DNA of 64,000 bases from Oscillospiraceae bacterium (GTDB lineage Bacteria > Bacillota > Clostridia > Oscillospirales > Oscillospiraceae): contig JAFUNI010000022.1 in the NCBI GenBank assembly GCA_017482385.1, positions 62,001 through 126,000 on the forward strand, in the 5' to 3' direction. This document shows, one piece after another, positions 16,243 to 23,192 of the stretch (position 1 is its first letter; each line of letters opens with the position of its first letter). Position numbers and translations under genes: made by a program. The notes beneath the pieces are model-generated. The model worked only from the letters and a program-made list of their open reading frames with translations, was not told where the DNA came from and searched no databases.

Positions 16243-18516
16243 TTACAGGTCCAGGTAAGAATCGGAGTACAGAACGTGGTTCTTGAAGATGTCGCAGGAC
16301 TTGATGGTCTCCATCAGTCTGCGGTCGTTGGGGTTGACGATCGCGGAGGTCAGACCCTGCATCATGCACATTGCAACCAGAGTGGAGTCCATGATGGGAC
16401 GGACTTCCTTGGGTGCGCCGTTGGAGTTGTTGGACAGACCGCCGGTGGACTTCAGGCCCTTGTCGGAGAACATCTTGATAGCCTCCAGAACCTCCATCTG
16501 CTTGTCCTGCATACCCTTAACAACCAGGAACAGGGGGTCGAACCACAGGTCGTCGGAGGACATACCCAGGCTCAAGCCACGCTCCAGCATGTTGTCACAG
16601 TGCATCATACGCTCTTCGTTGTCCTTGGCGATACCGTCAGCGGAACACAGAGCGATACAGATAGCATCGTTGGCAGCAGCCAGGTCGATGTAGCCGATAC
16701 GGGAACCGGCGTCAGCGGAGTTAACGATGGGCTTGCCGTTGGTACGGTTGTAAACCTTGATACCGGCTTCGATAGCACGCATATTGGCAGTATCCAGAGC
16801 CAGAGGCACGTTGTCGAAGTTCTCCTGCAGCAGCTTAACAGCCCACATCATACGCTCGGGACCGTCCTTCTCAGCAGGTCCGATGTTGACGTCCAGGTAG
16901 GTAGCGCCGGCCTTGATCTGTGCAGCGGCACGCTCCAGGATGGGAGCGGGATCGCGCTCGTCCATAGCCTTGCGGATAGCGGGAGCGATACAGTGGATTC
17001 TCTCACCAATGGTGACGAAGGTCTTGGACTCGGGGTTGTAGCCGCCGTACTTGACGCCCATGTCAACCACTTCGATAGCGGGAACCTTGGTAGCCAGCAG
17101 CTCGTCGAAGGACAGTTCCTTAACCTCTTCCTTCACAGCGCCGGCCTTGGCAGCACGCTCAGCCTCAGCAGCCTTAGCGCCAGCCTCGTATTCCTTGTCC
17201 TTGATGTACTTGGGCAGCTGTACAGCCTCCAGAGGACCGACAACTACGTTCCACTCAGGCAGCTTGTCCTGAATTTCGCCCTTCATAACGGCAACCTTGC
17301 CGGGGATGATCAGGGTACGGTTCTTGATCTTGTTGGCAACGTCCAGCTCCTCGAAGGTCTTCTTAATGGTGGAGGAGGACAGCTTACCGGCAGCCCAGGC
17401 AGTCAGAACAGACATACCGGAAGCGTCGGTGATAATCAGGTTCACAGGCTGGCCGGAACGCTCCAGTTCGCCGGAAACCAGGAAGTAGGTCAGAGCGAAG
17501 TCAACGGTCAGGCAGCAGGGGCTGTTCTCATCAGCGCCGTTGATGGGGTAGATCTTAGCTTCCACCTTCATGGGCTTCTGAGGATCGGTGTAGATGTTCT
17601 GACGCAGACCGTACAGAGGCAGAGCCTGTGCGTAGGTCATATTCTCCATCACGATGATGGAAGCGTACTTCTCGGTGAACATAGAAGCGTAAGCGGTCTG
17701 CAGACGGTCATCGCCCTTAGCGACCTTAGCCAGGTTCACGATGGAGGGATAACCGAAGGTGCGGTCCTCCTGCTTCAGAGCAGTACGGCGGACATTGACA
17801 GCGTTAGCCAGGGTTTCCTTAGCGGTCTTGCCGGTAACATCCAGCACCAGGTTCTTGTTGCCCTTGGCTTCCAGATTCTTAACGGTGTCATACAGGTCAG
17901 AAATGTTCTCGGCCCAAACGCCCAGCACAACGCCGGCCTCGGTAGCCAGAGCATTCATAGCTTCCCAGTTTTCGGGAGTAGCGCCGTCCAGGATCACGTT
18001 CTTGCCGGCAACGGCCAGAGCAGCCTTAGCGCACTCAACATCCCAGCACTCCAGGACCAGGGGACGGCCGGTAGCAGCAGCCTTCTCGGTCAGCTTAGCG
18101 TAAACAGCGGGATCATTCTGGCAGTTGGAAACCTGAACGAACTCAACATACATACGCTCGCCGATACGCTCGTAGTCCACCTTCTGCAGATCAGCCAGCT
18201 TGGCATCCACAGTAGCCTCGTCCATGCAGGTGCACACGGAAACAGCGTACAGGTTCTTGTTGACCAAAGTCTTCTCGTGACGGAACAGAACGGTTTCGCC
18301 GCCCAGCTTGTGCTCGCCAACGGAGACGGTCTTCATCAAAGGAGCGGTAGCGGAGTTCAGAGTAGCCAGTGCTTCCTCAGAGAAGTGGGGGCACTTGCTC
18401 AGCTCAACAGCGCCCTGAGCGACCTTCATACAGAAAGCCATACAAGTGGGGCAGCCGCACTCCTTACAGTTAGTCTTAGGAGACAGTTTAAAAATATCGA
18501 GACCTTTCAAAGCCAT
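16243..18516 (-). CDS. Fused corrinoid iron-sulfur protein large subunit (AcsC) and methyltetrahydrofolate methyltransferase (AcsE)
   Basis: One uninterrupted 757-residue frame joins two Wood-Ljungdahl proteins that are normally separate. Residues 1-440 are AcsC: the [4Fe-4S] ligands Cys17, Cys20, Cys25 and Cys42 have the standard CX2CX4CX16C spacing, followed by the TIM-barrel and the cobalamin-binding C-terminal region. Residues 441-497 form an Ala/Lys/Glu-rich linker. Residues 498-757 are AcsE, starting TFVTIGERIHCI, with the expected folate and catalytic positions in LALDTANMRAIEAG, IVNSADAG, LWFDPLFL and GLSNNSNG. The protein would accept the methyl group from methyl-tetrahydrofolate and carry it on cobalt within one chain. 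AGGAGG precedes the ATG, and acsD ends 20 bases upstream. Confidence 0.93.
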   Translation of the reverse strand: MALKGLDIFKLSPKTNCKECGCPTCMAFCMKVAQGAVELSKCPHFSEEALATLNSATAPLMKTVSVGEHKLGGETVLFRHEKTLVNKNLYAVSVCTCMDEATVDAKLADLQKVDYERIGERMYVEFVQVSNCQNDPAVYAKLTEKAAATGRPLVLECWDVECAKAALAVAGKNVILDGATPENWEAMNALATEAGVVLGVWAENISDLYDTVKNLEAKGNKNLVLDVTGKTAKETLANAVNVRRTALKQEDRTFGYPSIVNLAKVAKGDDRLQTAYASMFTEKYASIIVMENMTYAQALPLYGLRQNIYTDPQKPMKVEAKIYPINGADENSPCCLTVDFALTYFLVSGELERSGQPVNLIITDASGMSVLTAWAAGKLSSSTIKKTFEELDVANKIKNRTLIIPGKVAVMKGEIQDKLPEWNVVVGPLEAVQLPKYIKDKEYEAGAKAAEAERAAKAGAVKEEVKELSFDELLATKVPAIEVVDMGVKYGGYNPESKTFVTIGERIHCIAPAIRKAMDERDPAPILERAAAQIKAGATYLDVNIGPAEKDGPERMMWAVKLLQENFDNVPLALDTANMRAIEAGIKVYNRTNGKPIVNSADAGSRIGYIDLAAANDAICIALCSADGIAKDNEERMMHCDNMLERGLSLGMSSDDLWFDPLFLVVKGMQDKQMEVLEAIKMFSDKGLKSTGGLSNNSNGAPKEVRPIMDSTLVAMCMMQGLTSAIVNPNDRRLMETIKSCDIFKNHVLYSDSYLDL

Positions 18517-18536
18517 TTTATGTATCCTCCTTCCGA

Positions 18537-19478
18537 TTAGACAAGTTCAGTGATGAACTTCTTGATGGTGGCCACAGAAGCAGGGTGACGCAGAACAACT
18601 GCATCAGCACCGCCGGTCAGGTCAGCTGCTGCGGTGGAGACTTCCATGGAAATTGCGCGCTCCTCGCGGCAACCCCAAGCGGGCTCGTCCTCTTCGGAAG
18701 CGGTAGACTCCTTCACGCCCCAGGTGTCGTTGCAAACGGCAGCCAGGATGGGCATCTGCAGGTCAGCATCGCCCTGAGCCAGTGCAGCCAGGCGAATACG
18801 GTCGAAGGTGGAAGCGGCATACTCGTAGCCGTAACCCACAGCTGCGGTACCGATATCCATAACAACGCTTTCGGGATTGACATTCAGGCCCTTCAGCATG
18901 ATGTTCAGCTGCTTAGCCAGGTTGATGTCATCAGCGGTCTCAGCGCCCAGCTTCTGGCCGTTAGCCAGTGCAACGGAAGCGCCGACGGTCTTGTAGTTCT
19001 CGTTCTTAGCGGACATGAACAGAACATTCTTGCCAGCCAGAGCCTCTGCCATAGCGGTGAACAGCTCAGCGTCCTTCTCCAGGTTCTTGCAGCCCATAAC
19101 AACGATGGGCTTGGTGACGACCTCGGCAACAGCCTTGGCATCCGCAACGCAGTCAGCAACGGAGCGATCCTCGCCGTTGGGGTCAGCACCAGGGAAGTTC
19201 AGGCAGATGAAGTCAGCGCCCTCGATGGACTCTGCCTTCTTGGCGTAGTCAACCATGGTGGTGCAGCCTGCGTAGAAAGCAGACAGCTCAGGCCAATTCC
19301 ACTGAGCGGCCAGATCGGACACCTCAACGCCGATCTTGGGTGCGTTTTCGATGGGAGCATCGAAGGTGTAGAAGGGCAGCACATTCTGGCCGCCGATGAC
19401 GATAGCCTTGTCACCGGTGCCCAGGGTCACGGCATTGATCTTGCCGCTGAAGGCGCCCGTCTTAGGTGTAAAAGACAT
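18537..19478 (-). CDS. acsD: Corrinoid iron-sulfur protein small subunit
   Basis: A 313-residue protein matching the AcsD TIM-barrel subunit that pairs with AcsC to bind the methyl-carrying cobalamin. Recognisable segments are AIVIGGQNVLPFYTFDAP near residue 25, ICLNFPGADPNGEDRS, VVMDIGTAAVGYGYEYAASTFDRIRLAALAQGD and VCNDTWGVKES. AAGGGGG precedes the ATG by a usual distance. It lies between cooC (51 bases upstream) and the acsC-acsE fusion (20 bases downstream), so the three are one transcript. The subunit pairing with a fused AcsC-AcsE is consistent with a complex in which the methyltransferase is permanently tethered. Confidence 0.95.
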   Translation of the reverse strand: MSFTPKTGAFSGKINAVTLGTGDKAIVIGGQNVLPFYTFDAPIENAPKIGVEVSDLAAQWNWPELSAFYAGCTTMVDYAKKAESIEGADFICLNFPGADPNGEDRSVADCVADAKAVAEVVTKPIVVMGCKNLEKDAELFTAMAEALAGKNVLFMSAKNENYKTVGASVALANGQKLGAETADDINLAKQLNIMLKGLNVNPESVVMDIGTAAVGYGYEYAASTFDRIRLAALAQGDADLQMPILAAVCNDTWGVKESTASEEDEPAWGCREERAISMEVSTAAADLTGGADAVVLRHPASVATIKKFITELV

Positions 19479-19529
19479 ATTGGTTTCCCCCTTAAAATAA
19501 TTTATATAATAAAAAATTTATTAACAATA

Positions 19530-20300
19530 TCAAAGTCCGATGGACTTCATAATGTTCTTAACTGCTGCCTTGACAGGGTTGCTGTCCGGCAGTTTGGCAG
19601 ACGGCTCACCGTCGCAGTCGCAGCGGTAAACGCTCTCGTCCTGGGGCAGCACGCCCAGAAGCTCCAAGCCGTGCTTGGCGATCTCCTCCTGCACGCCCGC
19701 ATCCAACTGACCGTCCGGAGCCCGGTTCACGATCAGACCCATACGGGTAGGCTGCAGCGCCATCTCACGGACAAGCTCCGCCACTCTTGCTGCCGCCTGG
19801 ATGCCCCGGCGGGAACAGTCAGAGATCAGAAGCATGGTGTCCACCTTGGGCAAAGTGCCTCTTGCCACATGCTCAAGGCCTGCCTCGTTGTCCATAACGA
19901 TATAGCTGTAATTCTTGGCATACTTGTCCACCTGGGTTTTCAGCACGCCATTGACAAAGCAATAGCAGCCCTTGCCCTGGGTGCGGCCCATGACCAGCAT
20001 ATCGAAATCATCTTCCTCAATGATGGCAGAGCTGAACTTAAAATCGGCATAGTCCGCCTTGGTCATACCGGCGGGAAGCGTGCCTTTCAGCTCGGCCTGG
20101 GCCATCTCCTCACGGATCTGACCAAGGCTTGTTTCCACTTCTACGCCCAGCACTTCGTTGAGGTTTGCATTGGCATCGGCGTCAACCACCAAAACGGGGC
20201 CGTCCTGCTTGCCGCAAAGATAGTCGATGATCATGCCGCAGGTGGTGGTTTTACCCACGCCGCCCTTGCCGGCTACTGCGATGGTATGGGGTGTTGCCAT
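19530..20300 (-). CDS. CooC/AcsF-type nickel insertion ATPase for CODH/ACS
   Basis: A 256-residue MinD-like P-loop ATPase. The deviant Walker A motif GKGGVGKTTT is at residues 11-20, LVVDADANANLNEVLG follows as the switch region, and YSYIVMDNEAGLEHVARG is the Walker B segment, a pattern diagnostic of CooC, CooC2 and AcsF proteins. These mature CO dehydrogenase or acetyl-CoA synthase by supplying nickel. It is the first gene of the acs operon. Whether it serves AcsB, a CO dehydrogenase encoded elsewhere, or both cannot be decided here, because no acsA gene is visible in the window. Confidence 0.9.
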   Translation of the reverse strand: MATPHTIAVAGKGGVGKTTTCGMIIDYLCGKQDGPVLVVDADANANLNEVLGVEVETSLGQIREEMAQAELKGTLPAGMTKADYADFKFSSAIIEEDDFDMLVMGRTQGKGCYCFVNGVLKTQVDKYAKNYSYIVMDNEAGLEHVARGTLPKVDTMLLISDCSRRGIQAAARVAELVREMALQPTRMGLIVNRAPDGQLDAGVQEEIAKHGLELLGVLPQDESVYRCDCDGEPSAKLPDSNPVKAAVKNIMKSIGL

Positions 20301-20322
20301 AGTTATTGCTCCTTAATTTGGG

Positions 20323-20376
20323 GTAAGCCCGGAAGGGCTATGTAACGCAAACCCGCATTTGGGCATAGCTTGCCCA
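20323..20376 (-). promoter_or_regulatory. Structured 5' leader of the acs operon
   Basis: Two inverted repeats lie between the promoter and cooC: TGGGCA (20360-20365) with TGCCCA (20371-20376), and an AGCCC/GGGCT pair around TTCC near 20328-20340. No known riboswitch motif is recognised. They could be an operator or RNA structure. Confidence 0.4.
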
Positions 20377-20391
20377 TAGCTTTGCGCATAT

Positions 20392-20420
20392 ACTTTAGCA
20401 TATTCTGCGGAAAAATTCAA
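20392..20420 (-). promoter_or_regulatory. Promoter of the cooC-acsD-acsCE operon
   Basis: On the minus strand TTGAAT (20420-20415) and TAAAGT (20397-20392) are separated by 17 bases. The start codon of cooC is about 90 bases downstream, leaving room for a structured leader. Confidence 0.6.
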
Positions 20421-20471
20421 CTATAATTTCTTGGTAATGCAAGTTTTTTTGCTTAAAATGCAAGAAAAAAT

Positions 20472-20696
20472 TCAGATCGGTGTAAAAACAAACTTCTGTA
20501 TCAGCCCGTCGCAGTCGGCATACACAGTAACAGCACCGTTTATGCCGTTCTCAGCGGACACAGATACCGCCCTGCCCTTAAGAAAATCCCGCACATACTG
20601 GGCCGGGTCATCGGTTTCTACTTCCTCAAAGAAAATATCCCGCATTTGGTTGTTGGGGCACTGATTTTGGATCTCCCGCACCATTTCATATTCCAT
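20472..20696 (-). CDS. Small protein of unknown function
   Basis: A 74-residue acidic protein that I do not recognise. The start at 20696 is supported by AGGAG about 7 bases upstream and overlaps the end of the kinase-like gene by 11 bases, so translation is probably coupled. It contains DIFFEEVETDDPAQYVRDFLKG and a C-terminal beta-rich stretch (AVTVYADCDGLIQKFVF). No signal peptide or membrane segment is visible. Confidence 0.6.
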   Translation of the reverse strand: MEYEMVREIQNQCPNNQMRDIFFEEVETDDPAQYVRDFLKGRAVSVSAENGINGAVTVYADCDGLIQKFVFTPI

Positions 20697-21210
20697 AGGT
20701 AACTCCTTTCGATGCCATATAGGCATCTAACTGCTTTTGGTTTTTGATAATAACTACCTTGTCAGGATATTGGGTCATTGCCCCACGGAAGAGGTCTTTC
20801 GTTTTCTTGCCGCGGCCCTTCCACAGAATCCAGGTAGCAAACTCCCAATCGAATTTCTCCGGGCAGCCCTCTGCCATATCCGGGCGGCAAAGGCCCGCAA
20901 ATTTCCGGTATCGGCTATAAGCCCTGTACAGACTTGAAAAGCGGTTAAACAGCAGGAAGACAATCTCGTCCGCCTCTGCCATACGGCGGTCAAAGGAAAG
21001 CCTGCTGTAATTGCCATCAATGATCCAGGCATCGTGGGTATCCAGAAATTCTTTGGTCATACGGGCCTTTTCGTCCTGGCCACGGATCACCCAGCCGGGT
21101 AAAAACTGCACAGTATCAAAATGCAGCACATCAATTTGATACTTTTCCGCCAGCAACCGTGCCAAGGTGGATTTCCCGGAACCGCTGTAACCCAAAACAG
21201 CAATTTTCAC
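20686..21210 (-). CDS. P-loop kinase-like protein (DNA topology modulation / FlaR-like family)
   Basis: A 174-residue protein with a Walker A motif GYSGSGKST at residues 7-15 and an adenylate-kinase-like arrangement: DVLHFDTVQFLPGW, WIIDGNYSRLSFDRRMAEAD and VFLLFNR. This pattern is typical of the family annotated as DNA topology modulation protein (FlaR), which is probably a small-molecule or nucleotide kinase. The actual substrate is unknown and the family name is not well supported by biochemistry. It is followed by an overlapping small gene and is divergent from tRNA-Gly. Confidence 0.8.
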   Translation of the reverse strand: MKIAVLGYSGSGKSTLARLLAEKYQIDVLHFDTVQFLPGWVIRGQDEKARMTKEFLDTHDAWIIDGNYSRLSFDRRMAEADEIVFLLFNRFSSLYRAYSRYRKFAGLCRPDMAEGCPEKFDWEFATWILWKGRGKKTKDLFRGAMTQYPDKVVIIKNQKQLDAYMASKGVTYGI

Positions 21211-21287
21211 ACTTTTGCCTCCCTTGTTTCTTTTTTATTATCATAGCACAACCGGGGGCAAATTGCCATAGGTTCGACAAATAAGGG

Positions 21288-21316
21288 TTGAATTTCCAAA
21301 TTCTCTTTGTTATAAT
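21288..21316 (+). promoter_or_regulatory. Promoter of tRNA-Gly
   Basis: TTGAAT (21288-21293) and a perfect TATAAT (21311-21316) with a 17-base spacer, ending 9 bases before the tRNA. Confidence 0.8.
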
Positions 21317-21325
21317 GAGGAAAAC

Positions 21326-21399
21326 GCAGGGTTAGTTTATCGGTAGAATTTCTGCTTCCCAAGCAGACTGGGCGGGTTCGACTCCCGTACCCTGCTCCA
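21326..21399 (+). tRNA. tRNA-Gly (anticodon CCC)
   Basis: The acceptor stem GCAGGGT (21326-21332) pairs with ACCCTGC (21389-21395), followed by discriminator T and an encoded CCA. The anticodon loop TTCCCAA within CTGCTTCCCAAGCAG gives CCC. The T arm reads CGGGTTCGACTCCCG. Its 3' end is duplicated about 0.8 kb downstream. Confidence 0.96.
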
Positions 21400-21400
21400 T
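21381..21400 (+). repeat. Left copy of a 20 bp direct repeat at the tRNA-Gly 3' end (att-like)
   Basis: The last 19 bases of tRNA-Gly plus one base are repeated at 22189-22208 with a single mismatch; the first 15 bases, ACTCCCGTACCCTGC, are identical. This is the pattern left by site-specific insertion into a tRNA 3' end. Confidence 0.75.
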
Positions 21401-21442
21401 GTAAAAACCGCTTTTGTCCAGTGGACAAAAGCGGTTTTTACA
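21400..21442 (+). terminator. 43-base perfect palindrome just after tRNA-Gly
   Basis: A 21-base arm (21400-21420) is exactly complementary to 21422-21442 around a single central base. The core is CCGCTTTTGTCC / GGACAAAAGCGG flanked by AAAAA and TTTTT, so it can act as a terminator in both directions. Confidence 0.8.
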
Positions 21443-21610
21443 ATGATATCCGTTCCCTGCGCTCACGGATGATATAGCTGTAGCTATGATATCTGCTCCG
21501 CAGATGATATACGCTTCGCGTATAAAGGGAACGGATATTATATCATATTTGCATCGCAAATATATCACGCGGCGTAAGCCGTATATCATATCGCGTCAGC
21601 GATATATCAT
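21443..21610. repeat. Array of mini-hairpins separated by ATGATAT / ATATCAT linkers
   Basis: Four copies of ATGATAT (21443, 21469, 21486, 21504) separate short hairpins CCGT..ACGG, AGCT-GT-AGCT, CTGC-TCC-GCAG and ACGC-TTC-GCGT. The right half uses the reverse complement ATATCAT (21540, 21583, 21604, plus variant ATATCAC at 21562) between ATTTGC-ATC-GCAAAT, CGGC-GTAA-GCCG and ATCGC-GTCA-GCGAT. In addition ATATCCGTTCCCT (21446-21458) is fully complementary to AGGGAACGGATAT (21526-21538), enclosing three of the small hairpins. I cannot name a known repeat family for it. Confidence 0.85.
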
Positions 21611-21748
21611 TTATACGAAAAGCAAGCGTCGAACCCATTTAAACGCAACCGATTCCCGTACCCCTCACCTTGATTTTTTCTAAAAATCCAAATATAATTG
21701 AATTAGGCAAACTTGAATATAATGGAACAAATTACAGGAGGTATGCGT

Positions 21749-22159
21749 ATGTTCAAAAGAAATCCGATATTGTCATATTTAAAGAAGCAGAATATCGTTG
21801 AAAAGGTCAAAAAACATTATACCCTGTATCGTTTTACCTACCAAAACCAGCCTTTTAAGGTTTACCTAACCCCTAAAGCAAATAAAGCCACGGTAATTCA
21901 TTGTAAAGACAGCGGAGATATTATATGGGAGCAGCTTTATCCGTTTAGTGGTACGTATGGTGGTGTCGGTTCGAACCGTGAAAAACATTTTTTACTGAAG
22001 CCAACCTTCGAAAAAGGAATTATGACTATTGTTGTTATCAAGGGCAAGCCCGCTACTATAACAGGATTTGGCAACGGACTTTTTTCGTCTGTATATAGCA
22101 AAGATAGCGATAAAATTTTTGTGATGAGCGAAAAAGAGTTTGCAACATTCTTGATTTAA
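21749..22159 (+). CDS. Orphan protein of unknown function within the tRNA-Gly insert
   Basis: A 136-residue basic protein that I do not recognise. AGGAGG at 21736-21741 is 7 bases before the ATG at 21749, a clear ribosome binding site, so the frame is probably real. It has a lysine-rich N-terminus (MFKRNPILSYLKKQNIVEKVKK), then beta-rich sequence with YRFTYQNQPFKVYLTP and a glycine-rich middle. There is no signal peptide or transmembrane segment. Its codons are visibly more AT-rich than neighbouring genes, and it lies between two copies of the tRNA-Gly 3' end, both of which suggest horizontal transfer. No integrase is present in the segment. Confidence 0.65.
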   Translation: MFKRNPILSYLKKQNIVEKVKKHYTLYRFTYQNQPFKVYLTPKANKATVIHCKDSGDIIWEQLYPFSGTYGGVGSNREKHFLLKPTFEKGIMTIVVIKGKPATITGFGNGLFSSVYSKDSDKIFVMSEKEFATFLI

Positions 22160-22188
22160 TAATGGTGATTAAACGGAAAACAAATTCC

Positions 22189-22208
22189 ACTCCCGTACCC
22201 TGCTTCAT
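22189..22208 (+). repeat. Right copy of the tRNA-Gly 3'-end direct repeat (att-like)
   Basis: Matches 21381-21400 at 19 of 20 bases, the only difference being TCCAT against TTCAT at the end. A terminator follows directly, as would be expected for the original tRNA downstream sequence. Confidence 0.75.
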
Positions 22209-22210
22209 AC

Positions 22211-22247
22211 AAAAGAGCCATCCTTTTGGGTGGCTTTTTCTTTTTTC
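22211..22247 (+). terminator. Rho-independent terminator, probably the ancestral tRNA-Gly terminator
   Basis: AGCCATCC (22216-22223) pairs with GGGTGGCT (22228-22235), with one G-T pair and a TTTT loop, followed by a long T-rich tract. It sits 3 bases after the duplicated tRNA end. Confidence 0.85.
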
Positions 22248-22308
22248 TTCCCTTTTGGGGCAAAATGTGATAGAGTAACTTTAGAAACATCTTAAAGAGG
22301 TTATGGTT

Positions 22309-23118
22309 ATGAATCGTATTTTTGTATTTTTGCTGGCCGCCTTCCTGCTATGTGGCTGCGCTGCGCCTGCAAGCCCCCAACCGGACAGCACCCAGGCCAC
22401 CGTTGCGCCCACCGTTCCTACCAGCATTCAAACCGGATTGGTCAACAAGGACGGAAAGACCTATTATATCAATGCCGATGGCTCTTATGCCAAAGGCAAG
22501 GTGGTCATTGACGGTATCGATCACTTTTTTACCAAGACCGGTGAAGAAGTCCTCGTTGTGAATCCCTGGCATTTTGTCCCCTATGATTACAACCCTGATC
22601 TGGTCACATTCTACGATTTTGCCCAGTATGCGGACGGCAATGTCCTGGATAAAACCTGCATAGATCCCCTGCTGAAAATGCTGGAAGACTGTCAAAACGC
22701 CGGCTATAATGTCCGGATCGTTTCCTCCTACCGGCGGCAAGTGACCCAGGAAACCCTGTACAACAACAAGGTCGATTACTTTTTGAACCAGGGCTATGAC
22801 ATTAAAAAAGCCCGGGAAGAGGCTGGAAAGATCATCGCTGTTCCCGGCACCAGTGAGCATCAGCTGGGCCTGGCAGTGGATTTGATTGACAGCAGCTACC
22901 CTTACTTAGACGAAGGCCAGGAAAAAACGCCTGCACAAAAATGGCTGATGGAGCACTGCTGGGATTACGGTTTTATCCTCCGCTACCCAAACGGCAAAAC
23001 CGAGAGCACCGGCATTATATACGAACCCTGGCACTACCGCTATGTGGGCAAGGAGCTGGCTAAAGAGCTGCAAAATTCCGGTCTGTGCTTAGAAGAGTAT
23101 CTTGAAACATTAAAGTAA
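22309..23118 (+). CDS. D-alanyl-D-alanine carboxypeptidase family lipoprotein (VanY/M15)
   Basis: A 269-residue secreted lipoprotein. The signal peptide ends in LLCGC with the lipid-anchored Cys17. A short cell-wall-binding-like repeat (GLVNKDGKTYYINADGSYAKG) covers about residues 45-75. The C-terminal M15 peptidase domain shows SSYRRQ, TSEHQLGLAVDL (zinc ligands His and Asp) and EPWHYRYVG (catalytic Glu and zinc His). The enzyme trims the terminal D-alanine of peptidoglycan peptides. The ATG at 22309 is chosen over 22303 because AAAGAGG then lies 8 bases upstream. It is followed by a sortase B gene in the same direction. Confidence 0.9.
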   Translation: MNRIFVFLLAAFLLCGCAAPASPQPDSTQATVAPTVPTSIQTGLVNKDGKTYYINADGSYAKGKVVIDGIDHFFTKTGEEVLVVNPWHFVPYDYNPDLVTFYDFAQYADGNVLDKTCIDPLLKMLEDCQNAGYNVRIVSSYRRQVTQETLYNNKVDYFLNQGYDIKKAREEAGKIIAVPGTSEHQLGLAVDLIDSSYPYLDEGQEKTPAQKWLMEHCWDYGFILRYPNGKTESTGIIYEPWHYRYVGKELAKELQNSGLCLEEYLETLK

Positions 23119-23192
23119 ATTCCGTTATCTTTACTTTCCCGCAAAATAATGTTATAATAACGCAAATTCCCCTTCGTAAAGGATGTGACCCT

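Noticed and set aside
16072-18540. Very long plus-strand open frame of 822 codons opposite the acsC-acsE gene
   Set aside because: It is fully antisense to a certain gene, has no ribosome site and has a leucine/serine/glycine-rich composition typical of reverse-frame shadows of GC3-rich genes.
21443-21610. CRISPR array
   Set aside because: The constant element is only 7 bases, the variable parts are palindromes and not spacers, orientation inverts midway, and no cas gene is present.
21652-21671. Third copy of the tRNA-Gly end as a true attachment site
   Set aside because: Only about 11 of the first 12 bases match and the rest diverges, so it is noted within the island finding but not listed as a repeat of its own.
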